64,000 nucleotides of DNA from CAZAMP01 sp964486455 (GCA_964486455.1 CAZAMP010000012.1:28131-92130); one strand, 5' to 3'; shown: positions 8,012-17,215, numbered from the stretch's first letter. Program-made: numbers and translations. The notes: generated from the letters alone by a model not told the origin.

Positions 8012-8635
8012 ATGAGTCAATCCGCGTCACAAGTAAGTGGAGAGCCGATGCGCGACGGGGCGGATGAAGCCCTGGTGCGTCAGGTGAAGGTCGACCCGGG
8101 GAGTCCACGGGCACGCTGGGCCGCCACGCAGCTCTTGGAGCGCTATCAGGAGCGTGTCTACATCTGGTGCTTGCGGATCGTTCGCGATCACGACCAGGCG
8201 TTGGATCTCGCACAGGAAGTCTTGTTGAGCGCCTATCGCGGTCTGGAAGGCTTTGGAGAACGTTCGTCCTTCTCGTCGTGGCTCTTCGCCATCGCGCGCA
8301 ACCGATGCATCAGCTTGATGCGGCGCCCGTCGCTCGTGGTGGACGACGATGTCGAGTCGCTGAACGTGGCTGGTGATCAGCCCGGCCCGGATCGAGCCCT
8401 GGAGGAGCGACTCGACGAGGAAGGTGTCTTTGCTCTCATTCGGGAGCAGCTGGAACCGATCGAACAAGAGGCAATCTGGCTTCGTTGCTTCGAACGATTG
8501 CCCGTGGATGAGATTACCGCACTTCTCAAGATCGACGCCGCGTCCGGCGCGAGAGGGGTCTTGCAGAGTGCCCGGCGCAAACTTCGCGCGGCGCTCAGTG
8601 AGCGCGACAAGGAGGAAGGAGCGGGTTCGGCATGA
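8012..8635 (+). CDS. ECF-family RNA polymerase sigma factor
   Basis: A 207-residue sigma-70 factor of the extracytoplasmic function type. Region 2 includes LLERYQERVYIWCLRIVRDHDQALD and the FGERSSFSSWLFAIARN stretch that contacts the -10 element. Region 4 (about 145-195) has the helix-turn-helix FERLPVDEITALLKIDAASGARG. Length is typical. It starts 4 bases after the TPR-CHAT stop and overlaps the anti-sigma gene by 4 bases, so the three proteins are almost certainly co-expressed. In this arrangement the sigma factor is expected to be held inactive by the downstream membrane protein and released on a signal. Its regulon is not visible; the promoters upstream do not clearly share an ECF-like motif. 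Confidence 0.9.
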   Translation: MSQSASQVSGEPMRDGADEALVRQVKVDPGSPRARWAATQLLERYQERVYIWCLRIVRDHDQALDLAQEVLLSAYRGLEGFGERSSFSSWLFAIARNRCISLMRRPSLVVDDDVESLNVAGDQPGPDRALEERLDEEGVFALIREQLEPIEQEAIWLRCFERLPVDEITALLKIDAASGARGVLQSARRKLRAALSERDKEEGAGSA

Positions 8636-9318
8636 GTGACGCGTGCTTCCGGACCGACGAGCTAGAGGTCATCGCCGCCCTTCCGCGCGACGACCGAAGA
8701 CTTCTGCATCTGGAAGATTGTCCCCGGTGCCGCGCCTTGCTTTCCACCTATCGGGAGTTTGTGGAACCCGCGACAATCCCGGACGTCGCGGACGTCGCGG
8801 ACGTCGCCGCGGCGAATGCGAGACTATCAGCGGCCCTGCGCCAGGAGATCGGAGGGGGGGACTCCGACACGCGCGTCGCTCGGTTTCTAGGTGTTCTCCT
8901 TCGCCCGGCCTGGCGGCCCGCGCTCGTGATCGCCGGCGTCTTGATCGTGCTACTCCTGGTGCCCGACCGGAGCGGGCTTCGCGACGATGGCGATTCGATC
9001 ACAACCCGCCGCATCGGCGTCGACGAGACTGCCTCACTCGAACTACGTCCGGTCGAGATCCTCTCCGACGGCAGAATCCGCTTGAGCTGGGGGGGCTCCT
9101 CGGAGGCCGAGGCGTATCGTGTCGTCATCTACAGCATGTCGCTCGAGGAGATGGCGCGGTTCGACGCCGAGACGGCGCGTGAGATCGTCTTCGAGCCGGC
9201 CGAAGTCTTGGATCCCTGGCGCATCGGCGAGCCGCTTCTGTGGCGGGTTGTCGGGTTTCGGGGCGGGGACGAGGTCGTTCGGTCAAGACCGCACAGCATC
9301 ACCCTTCCGCCGCATTGA
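8632..9318 (+). CDS. Zinc-finger transmembrane anti-sigma factor
   Basis: A 228-residue single-pass membrane protein. The N-terminal cytoplasmic part contains the anti-sigma zinc motif His-x3-Cys-x2-Cys (His26, Cys30, Cys33). A Val-Ala-Asp repeat (three tandem 9-base units near 8783-8810) follows, then a transmembrane helix at about residues 97-110. The C-terminal periplasmic part (about 115-225) reads like a fibronectin-III-type beta sandwich (IRLSWGGSSEAEAYRVVIY, LLWRVVGF). It overlaps the ECF sigma gene by 4 bases, the usual order for sigma/anti-sigma pairs. The periplasmic domain would be exposed to the TPR-CHAT protease encoded two genes upstream, which makes it the obvious candidate substrate. 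That link is inference. Confidence 0.8.
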   Translation: MSDACFRTDELEVIAALPRDDRRLLHLEDCPRCRALLSTYREFVEPATIPDVADVADVAAANARLSAALRQEIGGGDSDTRVARFLGVLLRPAWRPALVIAGVLIVLLLVPDRSGLRDDGDSITTRRIGVDETASLELRPVEILSDGRIRLSWGGSSEAEAYRVVIYSMSLEEMARFDAETAREIVFEPAEVLDPWRIGEPLLWRVVGFRGGDEVVRSRPHSITLPPH

Positions 9319-9333
9319 GGTCGTCTCCAGCGC

Positions 9334-9387
9334 GGGGCCCGGAGTTCCGTCCGCTCCGGTCCTTTCGACCAAAGCCCTCCGGGCCCC
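9334..9387. terminator. Bidirectional terminator between convergent operons
   Basis: GGGGCCCGGAG (9334-9344) and CTCCGGGCCCC (9377-9387) are a perfect 11-bp inverted repeat. The 32-base loop contains a smaller GGTC/GACC hairpin. It sits exactly between the plus-strand sigma operon and the minus-strand lipoprotein gene. There is only a short T-rich tract (ACTTTAT) on the plus side. Confidence 0.65.
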
Positions 9388-9408
9388 ACTTTATACGGCA
9401 TCGCCTGT

Positions 9409-10566
9409 CTAGAGGCGATGCGCCATCCAACCCCGATGACCTCGTCGCAGCTCTTGCAACGCGTCGAAGACCGCGATCTGCTCATCCGTCAAGAAGGCAC
9501 GGATGGCGGTGTCGGTCTCTTCGCGAATCTCGATCCGTGTCGTGATGGCGTCTTCGATCTCGACATCGCCGGCACCGATCGCCTGAAGCAGTGTTTCCAT
9601 CCGTGCCGTCGCCTCGGCCAATGCCGCGCCCAGCTGCTCCTGCTGAGCGTCGGTCAGGTCGAGGACACGGGTGAGGAAGTCGGCCTTTCGCTCAGAGCCC
9701 TCGTCGATCTTCTCCAGACGCCGCTCCGCCATCTCGGCCTGATGCTCGGCGATGAGCTCCTCGAGCTGCGTGAGCTGGTCCGCCTCGAGGATGTCCTGAA
9801 GCCGGGTCTCGATCTGAATACGGATCTCGCGGATCCCGTCGCGAAGCGCGTCCAGCGTGATGGTTCCCTCTGCGTATGTGGAGAACAAATCACGGGCGCT
9901 CTCGGCGATTTCCGGGACGAACGCGCGAATCTGCTGAACCTGCTCTTGTTCGAGGTCGAGCTCCCTCGCAAAACGCATCATCGGCATGAACATGGGGGCA
10001 CCGTGTCCGCCACGCATGCCGCGACCGGGTGACTGGCACTCTGCGCGCTTCTCGCTGATCAACTCGGCGAGCTTCACGAACTGCTCCGGCTCGAGCACGT
10101 CCGCGCACGCGCTGAGAAACGTCTGGAGCGGCGGTTCACCCTCGGGGAAGTTAGCGCCCGATCCCTGCCCGAAACCGGGTCCCTGCCCGGAGCCTGGACC
10201 GCGCCCTTGCCCGGGACCGAAGCCACCTCCCTGACCCCGACGTCCGCCGCGGTCGCCGCGAGGTCCTCTCTGCCCGCCGGCACGATCACCGAAGCGCGCC
10301 CGGCGCTCTTCCATTGCGCTCTGCCACGTTGCGAGGGCCGGTTGGAGCGCGGCCGCCTGTTGTGGGGTCAGCTCGAGCGCACTCTCGATCTCACCCATTG
10401 TGGGAATCCCGGTGGCCGTCGCATCGGACGACGCCGAAGGTGAAAGCATGCCGGGGGCGGCATTGCTCGTCTCCACGTCGTCACAGCCTGTCACGAAGAC
10501 CGATGCCAGCAGGGTCGCCAGCGCGACCGCCGCCATCCAGCCTCGTTGGATTGCCTGGCTTCTCAT
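9409..10566 (-). CDS. CpxP/Spy-like periplasmic LTxxQ lipoprotein
   Basis: A 385-residue lipoprotein: signal peptide with lipobox VTGC (Cys28), then a helical region with the LTPQQAAAL motif (about 65-75). A Gly-Gln-Pro-rich linker (about 93-135) separates this from a second helical, Glu-rich domain with LTDAQQEQL and repeated LEADQLTQLEELIAEH-type helices. LTxxQ proteins such as Spy and CpxP are envelope-stress chaperones or metal sensors. This one is about twice their usual length, with two to three LTxxQ-like units. It lies 101 bases downstream of a histidine kinase/response regulator pair on the same strand, the same pairing as CpxA/CpxR with CpxP. It is plausibly a target or feedback regulator of that pair. 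Confidence 0.75.
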   Translation of the reverse strand: MRSQAIQRGWMAAVALATLLASVFVTGCDDVETSNAAPGMLSPSASSDATATGIPTMGEIESALELTPQQAAALQPALATWQSAMEERRARFGDRAGGQRGPRGDRGGRRGQGGGFGPGQGRGPGSGQGPGFGQGSGANFPEGEPPLQTFLSACADVLEPEQFVKLAELISEKRAECQSPGRGMRGGHGAPMFMPMMRFARELDLEQEQVQQIRAFVPEIAESARDLFSTYAEGTITLDALRDGIREIRIQIETRLQDILEADQLTQLEELIAEHQAEMAERRLEKIDEGSERKADFLTRVLDLTDAQQEQLGAALAEATARMETLLQAIGAGDVEIEDAITTRIEIREETDTAIRAFLTDEQIAVFDALQELRRGHRGWMAHRL

Positions 10567-10667
10567 GATCCACCTCCTTCACGTCTCTACGGGTCGCACG
10601 TCGTGTGCTTGCCTACATAAGACAGTACCCATGAGATGTGGCAGAAATGTGTCAAGCGATCGACAAT

Positions 10668-12194
10668 CTACGACAAGGTTGGGTCGTGCATGGGAAGCTC
10701 CACGAGGATTGACGCCCCGCCCGGCTCACGGTTCACGGCGGTCACGGCGCCGCCGTGCCGACGAACGATCTCCTGGACGATGGCGAGCCCCAGACCGGTG
10801 CCGCCGGCGGTGCGGGCTGGATCTCCGCGATAGAAGCGATCGAAGACATGGGGAAGATCCTCCGGCGGGAATCCGGGGCCGTCGTCACTCACGCTAAGTC
10901 GGTAGCGTTCATCCCCGGGCACCGAGACGCGATCGAGTGTGAGCGATACGGTTCCGCCGGTGGGCACGTAGCGAAGTGTGTTGGTCAAGAGGTTGTCGAG
11001 GACCTGCTCGATGCGCCGGCCGTCGGCATCGATCCAGGCCGCCTCGTCGGAGCCGTCCCAGACGAGCGTGAGCCCCGCCTCACGGAAGCGCACGCCGAAT
11101 CGATCGATTGTGTTCTTGCAGAGAGCGGCCCAGTCCAGTCGCTCGCGTGACAGGGTGATCCCCTCCGCCTCCAGCCGCGTGAGTTCGAGAAGGTCGTTAA
11201 TCAGAAGATCCATGCGCTCCGATTCATCCAGCACGTTTCGGAGGAAGACCTTCCGCTCGTCCTCTGTCAGCGAGACCTCGGGATTGACGATCGTCTCCGT
11301 GTAGCCGCGGATCGATGTCAGCGGTGTGGCAAGCTCATGGGTGATGTCGGCGAGGAGCCGTCGGCGCTGGCGGTCGCTCTCTTCCAGCCGGCTCTTGGCC
11401 TCCGCGAGAGCGCGGGTCATCCGATTGAGTGTCTTGCCGAGCCGCCCGATCTCATCTCCGCTCGAGTCCGCTACACGGGCGTCGAGATCGCCGTCGGCCA
11501 CTCGGGCGGCGTGCACCTCGAGCTTTCCCAGGCGGCGCACGAAGGCGCGGAAGAGGATGAGACCGGCCGTCCCCGCGATGAGAACCGCGAGCGGGATGAA
11601 GAAGAGCACGGGGCGGGGGGCGGGGCTCGGCCAGAACGGGAACCGGCGTTCAGGCATCATCGCGATGATGTCACCCACCGGTCCCGAGGAAAGCTCGACC
11701 GGGTAGATTCCGAGAATGCGGAAGCGATGCGGAAACGGATCGTCCTCTCGCGGCGGTGGGGGGGCACCACCGCCGGCGTCCGGACGCCCACGCTCTCGCC
11801 AGCCGCGCCGCGCCGGTCTCTCGAAGACTACGACCTCCGGCAGCTCATCGCCCATCGACCTGAGCTGGTGCATCACCATCGGTGGGAAGGGATGCTCGGT
11901 GATGATCTGGCCGTTGTGACCACGAAAAATCAACAGCTCCCGCTTCGCGTCGCCCCGCGCCCGGAGGATTTGGACAATGCGTTCGCCCGACGCGAGGGAA
12001 TCTCCCGCGACGATTTCGGACGCGACGTCGCGGATGACAAGCTTCGCGCTCACCTCGGCCCACCGCTGCGTGAACGGACGCACGACGGCCACGACGGCGA
12101 AAAGCTGCAGTGCCGCCGCCGCGATCAGGACGAGAAAGAACGCACCGGCGAACGTCCAGAAGAGGCTGGGTGAGCGAAGTCGTATCGGTCTCAT
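10668..12194 (-). CDS. Sensor histidine kinase (HAMP type)
   Basis: A 508-residue sensor kinase. TM1 is at about 11-38, followed by a periplasmic sensor region (about 40-195) with a Pro/Arg-rich insert, and TM2 at about 196-215. The HAMP linker spans about 217-270. The dimerisation/phosphoacceptor box is ITHELATPLTSIRGY with His286. The ATP-binding domain has DNLLTNTLRY, VSDDGPGF, and GGTGLGLAI. The start at 12194 overlaps the response regulator stop by 4 bases, giving translational coupling; the frame is open further upstream, but that part lies inside the regulator gene. It probably senses envelope stress or metals, judged only from the downstream CpxP-like gene. Confidence 0.9.
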   Translation of the reverse strand: MRPIRLRSPSLFWTFAGAFFLVLIAAAALQLFAVVAVVRPFTQRWAEVSAKLVIRDVASEIVAGDSLASGERIVQILRARGDAKRELLIFRGHNGQIITEHPFPPMVMHQLRSMGDELPEVVVFERPARRGWRERGRPDAGGGAPPPPREDDPFPHRFRILGIYPVELSSGPVGDIIAMMPERRFPFWPSPAPRPVLFFIPLAVLIAGTAGLILFRAFVRRLGKLEVHAARVADGDLDARVADSSGDEIGRLGKTLNRMTRALAEAKSRLEESDRQRRRLLADITHELATPLTSIRGYTETIVNPEVSLTEDERKVFLRNVLDESERMDLLINDLLELTRLEAEGITLSRERLDWAALCKNTIDRFGVRFREAGLTLVWDGSDEAAWIDADGRRIEQVLDNLLTNTLRYVPTGGTVSLTLDRVSVPGDERYRLSVSDDGPGFPPEDLPHVFDRFYRGDPARTAGGTGLGLAIVQEIVRRHGGAVTAVNREPGGASILVELPMHDPTLS

Positions 12195-12877
12195 GCGTCC
12201 AACTCGGCGAATCGGTAGCCCGCGCCCCAAACCGTCTGGATGTACTCCGGCTTTGCCGGATCGGTTTCGAGCTTGCGTCTGAGGCGACTGACGAGGCTGT
12301 CGATCGATCGCGTATCGACGATTCGTCCCTCGCCCCAAACCTGATCCATGAGCGCCTCGCGGCTGAATACGCGCCCCGCACGCGACGCCATGAAGTGGAG
12401 TAGGTCGAACTCGAGCGAGGTGATTTCGACGTGCGAGTCTGAACGGTAGACCTCGCGTCTTGCCGGATCGATGCGCAGCTCTCCCCGTACTAGGCTCTCC
12501 TCGTGCTTTCCGGCCGATGTGCGGCGGAGCAGCGCGCGCACGCGGGCGACAAGCTCCCGTGTGCTGAACGGCTTGGTCATGTAGTCGTCGGCGCCGATCT
12601 CGAGCCCGAGCACCTTGTCCGTCTCACTCGTACGGGCCGTGAGCATCAGGATCGGGGTTTCGCTGTCTCGTCGTATTCGCCGGGTGAGTTCGAGTCCGTC
12701 GATGCCCGGGATCATGATGTCCAGCACGACGAGCGCCGGCATCATTCTCCGGAACGTATCGAGGGCGGTTCTTCCGTCGGCGACCCGCTCGCACCGAAAC
12801 CCCGCCGCTTCGAGGTTCTTCGCCACCAACGTGGCGATCTTTTCGTCGTCCTCGACGATGAGAATAGTCGGTTCCAT
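12191..12877 (-). CDS. OmpR/PhoB-family response regulator
   Basis: A 228-residue two-domain regulator. The receiver domain has the acidic pair Asp10-Asp11 region (IVEDDEK), phosphoacceptor Asp53 (VVLDIMIPG), the conserved Thr (MLTARTS) and Lys (YMTKPF). The C-terminal winged-helix domain has VEITSLEFDLLHFMA and RSIDSLVSRLRRKLE, typical of the OmpR class. The start at M-E-P-T gives a normal-length protein; a TTG 35 codons upstream is also in frame but unlikely. The gene is first in a regulator-kinase pair and is divergent from the FG-GAP protein gene. Confidence 0.9.
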   Translation of the reverse strand: MEPTILIVEDDEKIATLVAKNLEAAGFRCERVADGRTALDTFRRMMPALVVLDIMIPGIDGLELTRRIRRDSETPILMLTARTSETDKVLGLEIGADDYMTKPFSTRELVARVRALLRRTSAGKHEESLVRGELRIDPARREVYRSDSHVEITSLEFDLLHFMASRAGRVFSREALMDQVWGEGRIVDTRSIDSLVSRLRRKLETDPAKPEYIQTVWGAGYRFAELDA

Positions 12878-13035
12878 GGCGTCGGCAGTCTTGGAGAGGG
12901 GACGGGCGAAGTCAAGCGGTTTGCCGGCGCACGAATTCGAGTTGCGCTCGTGTGATTCCCCATGCCCTGCCGCGTCAAACAACTAGCTGACCGAAACCAC
13001 GACCCGTTTGATGGGATGCGCAAGGAGGTGGAGCG

Positions 13036-16000
13036 ATGGTGTCACGGAGTGGACGAAACCCGCAAAACTGGTTGCTGCGATTGATATTGCCGGCTCTCAC
13101 GTTGGGGGTTCTGTTCGTGTTCTTCGTCACCCCACGTGTGGAAGATGTGCCGGATTCTGAGACGGCAAGCGAGCTCCCCACCGGGGTGAGCGCCGATTGG
13201 TGGAGCGCGGTCCAGCAGGATCTCGCGGAGAGGGAGTATCACGTCTCCGAGGCGAGTGAGGGCCTTCAAGCGCCTAACCGCGCGCAGGACTTTCGCACGT
13301 ATTTCCGTGAAGGAGCGGTCGAGATTGTGCCGCGCGACCCGAGCGCAGCGAAGTGGAGCTGGATTTGGGAAACCGTTTCGATCGGGCGGCCGGATGGCAT
13401 GCGCCAGGTCGAAAAGGTCCCCCCCACCTACGACGTGGCCCGCGTGGAGTACGCACGAGAAGGGTTCACCGAGTGGTATGAAAACATGAGCAAAGGCGTG
13501 GAACAGGGCTTCACGATCACCGAGCGTCCCTCCGGCGTCGGTCGGCTAACGGTTGTCGGGACGCTTCACGGTGATCTGGCCGCCGAGATCTCCGAGGGCG
13601 CGGACGCGGTGACGTTCGCCAACCAGACGGGTGCCCCGGTCATGCGCTACAGCGATCTCGTGGCGTGGGACGCCGACGGGCGCGAGCTACCGAGCGAGAT
13701 GTTGTTGACGGACGGCGGCATCGCCCTGTGCGTCGACGATCAAGGCGCCGCGTATCCGATCATCATTGATCCCATCATGGTCGCGCCCAACTGGTACGAC
13801 CAAGGTGACCAGGTCGCCGCGAGCTTCGGAGTGTCGGTCGCGACGGCGGGCGACGTGAACAGTGACGGCTTCAGCGACGTCATCGTCGGCGCGATGAACT
13901 ACGATCACGGGGAGACTGACGAAGGTTGCGCCTATGTCTACATGGGCACGGCGTACGGCCTGGTGGGTTCTCCATCCTGGACGGGAGAACGGAATCAGGC
14001 CGGCGCCCTCTTCGGTTGCTCCGTGGCAAGTGCGGGTGACGTGAACGCGGACGGCTACGACGATGTGGTGGTCGGTGCCAAGGAGTACGAATCCGTCAAT
14101 GCCGATGAAGGGCGAGCCTATCTCTACTACGGTTCGGCTGCTGGGCTCGAGACGTCTCACGCTTGGTCTACGTCGGCGCATTCGACGGCGGCCCACTTCG
14201 GCAGCTCCGTGGCCTCCGCCGGCGACGTGAACGGCGACGGATACGATGACATCATCGTCGGTGAGGAGCACGGCGGACCGATGGATCGATGGCCAGGGCG
14301 CGCGTACGTGTTTCACGGCACCGATACCGTGCCCAGCGTGTGGGCAGATTGGGAGGAGGCCAATCCCATCGCCTACGCGGGGTTCGCGCAGTTCGGATTC
14401 AGTGTCGCCACGGCCGGCGACGTGAACGGCGACGGCTACAGCGACGTCATCATCGGCGCCCCGGGCACGGGCTGGAGTGGTGGCGAGATGGCCTACAAGG
14501 GTTCCGCACACGTCTACCACGGTTCCGCAGGCGGGCTGGCCGAGGATCCCGCATGGAGCTACGAAGGATCCGATTTCTGGGAGTACCTGGGCAATTCGGT
14601 GTGCACGGCGGGTGACGTGAACGGCGACGGCTACAGCGACGTAATCGTTGGCGCTCCGTACGACGACAACCCTGCGGTGACCGATCCAGGCCATACGCTC
14701 ATTTTTCACGGGTCGGAAACCGGCGTGGAGTCAGCCCCCGCATGGGACGTCTTTGGCGATCAAGCGAAATCCCAGTTCGGATACTCCGTCGCCACCGTGG
14801 GCGATGTGAACGGCGACGGCTACAGCGACGTCATCGTCGGTGCGCCTCTCTATGACCACGGCCAGACGAACGAAGGGCGCGCGTACGTCTACCTCGGGTA
14901 CTGGACGGGTACCAAGAGCGATCCCATCTGGATCAAGGAAAGCGACAAGACCGAGGCGCACTTCGGCTTTTCGGTTGCGACGGCCGGTGACGTGAACGGC
15001 GACGGCTTCACCGAGGTCCTCGTGGGCGCTCCGGAGTACGACCATCCCGAGGATGCGGAAGGACTGGCATTCGTCTATCACGGCGGTTCGTACGGCCCGC
15101 AGCTTTCCGCGGGATGGGTGACACAGAGCGGACAGCTTTCCGCCCTCTACGGCCAGTCGGTCGCGGGCGTCGGTGACGTGAACGGCGACGGTTACAGCGA
15201 CGTCGCCGTCGGCGCTCCTCAATACGACAACGGGGAATTGCAGGAAGGCGCCGTGTTCCTCTTCCTCGGTACGCACCTCGGTCTGGCCTGGGTTCCGTCC
15301 TGGTACGCGGAGGGCAATTTGGTTGGCGGGAACCTAGGGACCGGCGTGGCCCCGGCCGGTGATGTCAACGGCGACGGCCTCGCGGACGCGATCGTCGGCG
15401 CCTATCGCTACACGAACACCGAGAACTACGAAGGCGCGGCCTTCATATGGCTCAGTCAACCCGGCGGCATCCCGTACGGCAATCCCGGCAATGCCGACTG
15501 GGCCGTATACGGCGGGCAGGCCGGCGCGCGCTTCGGATATTCCGTGGCGGGGGCGGGTGACGTGAATGGCGACGGCTTCTCCGACGTGATCGTCGGCGCG
15601 CCGCTCTATGACAATCCCTTGGAAGCCGAGGGCGCTGTCTTTGCGTATTACGGATCCGAGACAGGTCCCTCGGCGACGTACGACTGGCTGCGGGACAGCG
15701 GCAATGCCTATGCCGAATACGGCACGAGCGTCGCCTCGGCGGGAGATTTCAACGGCGACGGCTACAGTGACGTCATTGTCGGTTCCCCGTTGTTCGAGAA
15801 CCCCGAGTACCGTGAGGGATGTGTCTTCGTCTACACGGGGTCGGAAACCGGACTGCAGACCGGGGCGCCGTGGTGGTGGGCCCAGAGCAACCAGGAGGAG
15901 GCCGACTTCGGGCGGGCCGTCGCGACGGCGGGAGACGTCAACGGCGACGGCTTCAGCGATGTCGTCATCGGCGCGTGGCACTACGACACGATTACCCAAG

Positions 16001-17139
16001 ATGGCGGCGCGGCGTTCGTTTATCACGGCGATGAGACCGCCCCGTCCGTCGGTGATCCCGACAACGCGGACTGGAAGACGGAGCTTGGCCATCAGCAATT
16101 CGCATCCTGGGGGAGTTCGGTGGCATCGGCCGGTGACGTGAACGGAGACGGCTACAGCGACATTCTGGTCGGAACCCCTTACTACGATGGCGACGTGGGA
16201 TACTCCGCCGGGCTCGTCGGCCTTTGGCACGGATCGGACGACGGTCTTTCGTTGGGAGCAGCGGAGTGGCTTGTCGAAGGATCGCAGATCGGCGCCCGCT
16301 TCGGCGAGGCCCTCGCTTCGGCGGGCGACGTGAATGGCGACGGCTTTTCCGACATCATCATCGGCTCGCCTTGGTACAACGGCAACGAAGCGGATGAAGG
16401 ACGTGCCTTCATCTACTACGGAAACGAAAGCCGGGGCCTCGCTCGCACACCCCAGCAGTGGCGGAGTGACCTGTCGACGCCCATCGGCGTGCTCGGTCTC
16501 TCCGACTCCGAGACCGAGTTCGCGCTGAAGGCGCGGGGACGCACCGCCGCCGGGCGGGGCGCGGTCCGAATGGAAGTCGAGGTGAAGCCCTACGGCACGC
16601 CATTCAACGGAAACGACACCATCCTGGGCGACTGGTCGGATACCGGCACGCCTTCGGGTGCCCCGGGCAGCGTCGTGAGCCTGACGGAGACCGTCACCGG
16701 TCTCTACGCAGGAACGCTCTATCATTGGCGACTGCGCGTGCTCTCGGACAACCCGCTCTTCCCGCGCACTCCCTGGCTCACTCTGCCAGACAACTGCGCA
16801 ACGGAGGCGGATTTCCGCACGGCGGGGACACTCATCGACGTGCCGGGGACGGATGCGTCGATCGCCGGGATGCAAATCTCGAACGCACCCAATCCGTTCA
16901 ATCCGCGGACGACGTTCACCTACAGACTGTCGAACGAGGGAGCGGTGCGCCTCGCCGTCTACGACGCCCAGGGGCGAGAAGTCGCCACGCTCGTCGATGA
17001 AGTCCAGCGAGCGGGGACGCACTCCGTGTCCTGGGACGCCCGGACCGAACGCGCCGCGCCGCTCGCCTCGGGCATCTACTTCGCCAGGCTCGAGTCGGGA
17101 GGTCTGGAGAGAATCAGGAAAATCGTGCTGATGAAGTAG
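13036..17139 (+). CDS. Large secreted FG-GAP (integrin-alpha-like) repeat protein with C-terminal sorting domain
   Basis: A 1367-residue exported protein. A hydrophobic segment at about residues 13-32 acts as signal or anchor. About residues 50-250 form a globular N-terminal domain. Then come 14 FG-GAP repeats of 62-68 residues, each with a calcium-loop core like GDVNGDGYSDVIVGAP. The repeats should form one or two seven-bladed beta-propellers like integrin alpha. A fibronectin-like domain follows, then a C-terminal FlgD/type IX-like sorting domain: NAPNPFNPRTTFTYRL, VYDAQGREVATLVDE, and SGIYFARLESG. AAGGAGG precedes the ATG, and the upstream regulator gene is divergent. It is probably a surface or secreted adhesin or enzyme scaffold; the ligand is unknown. 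Confidence 0.9.
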   Translation: MVSRSGRNPQNWLLRLILPALTLGVLFVFFVTPRVEDVPDSETASELPTGVSADWWSAVQQDLAEREYHVSEASEGLQAPNRAQDFRTYFREGAVEIVPRDPSAAKWSWIWETVSIGRPDGMRQVEKVPPTYDVARVEYAREGFTEWYENMSKGVEQGFTITERPSGVGRLTVVGTLHGDLAAEISEGADAVTFANQTGAPVMRYSDLVAWDADGRELPSEMLLTDGGIALCVDDQGAAYPIIIDPIMVAPNWYDQGDQVAASFGVSVATAGDVNSDGFSDVIVGAMNYDHGETDEGCAYVYMGTAYGLVGSPSWTGERNQAGALFGCSVASAGDVNADGYDDVVVGAKEYESVNADEGRAYLYYGSAAGLETSHAWSTSAHSTAAHFGSSVASAGDVNGDGYDDIIVGEEHGGPMDRWPGRAYVFHGTDTVPSVWADWEEANPIAYAGFAQFGFSVATAGDVNGDGYSDVIIGAPGTGWSGGEMAYKGSAHVYHGSAGGLAEDPAWSYEGSDFWEYLGNSVCTAGDVNGDGYSDVIVGAPYDDNPAVTDPGHTLIFHGSETGVESAPAWDVFGDQAKSQFGYSVATVGDVNGDGYSDVIVGAPLYDHGQTNEGRAYVYLGYWTGTKSDPIWIKESDKTEAHFGFSVATAGDVNGDGFTEVLVGAPEYDHPEDAEGLAFVYHGGSYGPQLSAGWVTQSGQLSALYGQSVAGVGDVNGDGYSDVAVGAPQYDNGELQEGAVFLFLGTHLGLAWVPSWYAEGNLVGGNLGTGVAPAGDVNGDGLADAIVGAYRYTNTENYEGAAFIWLSQPGGIPYGNPGNADWAVYGGQAGARFGYSVAGAGDVNGDGFSDVIVGAPLYDNPLEAEGAVFAYYGSETGPSATYDWLRDSGNAYAEYGTSVASAGDFNGDGYSDVIVGSPLFENPEYREGCVFVYTGSETGLQTGAPWWWAQSNQEEADFGRAVATAGDVNGDGFSDVVIGAWHYDTITQDGGAAFVYHGDETAPSVGDPDNADWKTELGHQQFASWGSSVASAGDVNGDGYSDILVGTPYYDGDVGYSAGLVGLWHGSDDGLSLGAAEWLVEGSQIGARFGEALASAGDVNGDGFSDIIIGSPWYNGNEADEGRAFIYYGNESRGLARTPQQWRSDLSTPIGVLGLSDSETEFALKARGRTAAGRGAVRMEVEVKPYGTPFNGNDTILGDWSDTGTPSGAPGSVVSLTETVTGLYAGTLYHWRLRVLSDNPLFPRTPWLTLPDNCATEADFRTAGTLIDVPGTDASIAGMQISNAPNPFNPRTTFTYRLSNEGAVRLAVYDAQGREVATLVDEVQRAGTHSVSWDARTERAAPLASGIYFARLESGGLERIRKIVLMK
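13840..16360 (+). repeat. Fourteen FG-GAP coding repeats
   Basis: A unit of about 185-200 bases is repeated 14 times. The most conserved stretch is GGTGACGTGAACGGCGACGG, with slight variants, encoding Gly-Asp-Val-Asn-Gly-Asp-Gly. Near-identical copies at this spacing could recombine and change repeat number. Confidence 0.85.
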
Positions 17140-17183
17140 AGTGATCTGCCGGCGACGACCGGCCTTACGACTCCGTCGACGTC

Positions 17184-17215
17184 GACGCCCGCCCGGTATG
17201 GTCCGGGTGGGCGTC
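17184..17215 (+). terminator. Strong hairpin after the FG-GAP gene
   Basis: GACGCCCGCCCGG (17184-17196) pairs with CCGGGTGGGCGTC (17203-17215) through 13 pairs including one G-U. It has a 6-base loop and is followed by TTCTCGTG. It lies 45 bases after the stop of the FG-GAP gene and about 105 bases before the next gene. Confidence 0.65.

Noticed and set aside
7985..8015. GTTCGAATC sequence like a tRNA T-arm
   Set aside because: It is the last codons of the TPR-CHAT gene; no acceptor stem or anticodon arm can be formed around it.
8783..8810. Tandem 9-base repeat as a phase-variation tract
   Set aside because: The unit is a multiple of three, so copy change would not alter the frame; it only adds Val-Ala-Asp units to a linker.
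13840..16360. Regularly spaced repeats that could suggest a CRISPR array
   Set aside because: Spacing is about 190 bases and the repeats encode FG-GAP calcium loops in frame.
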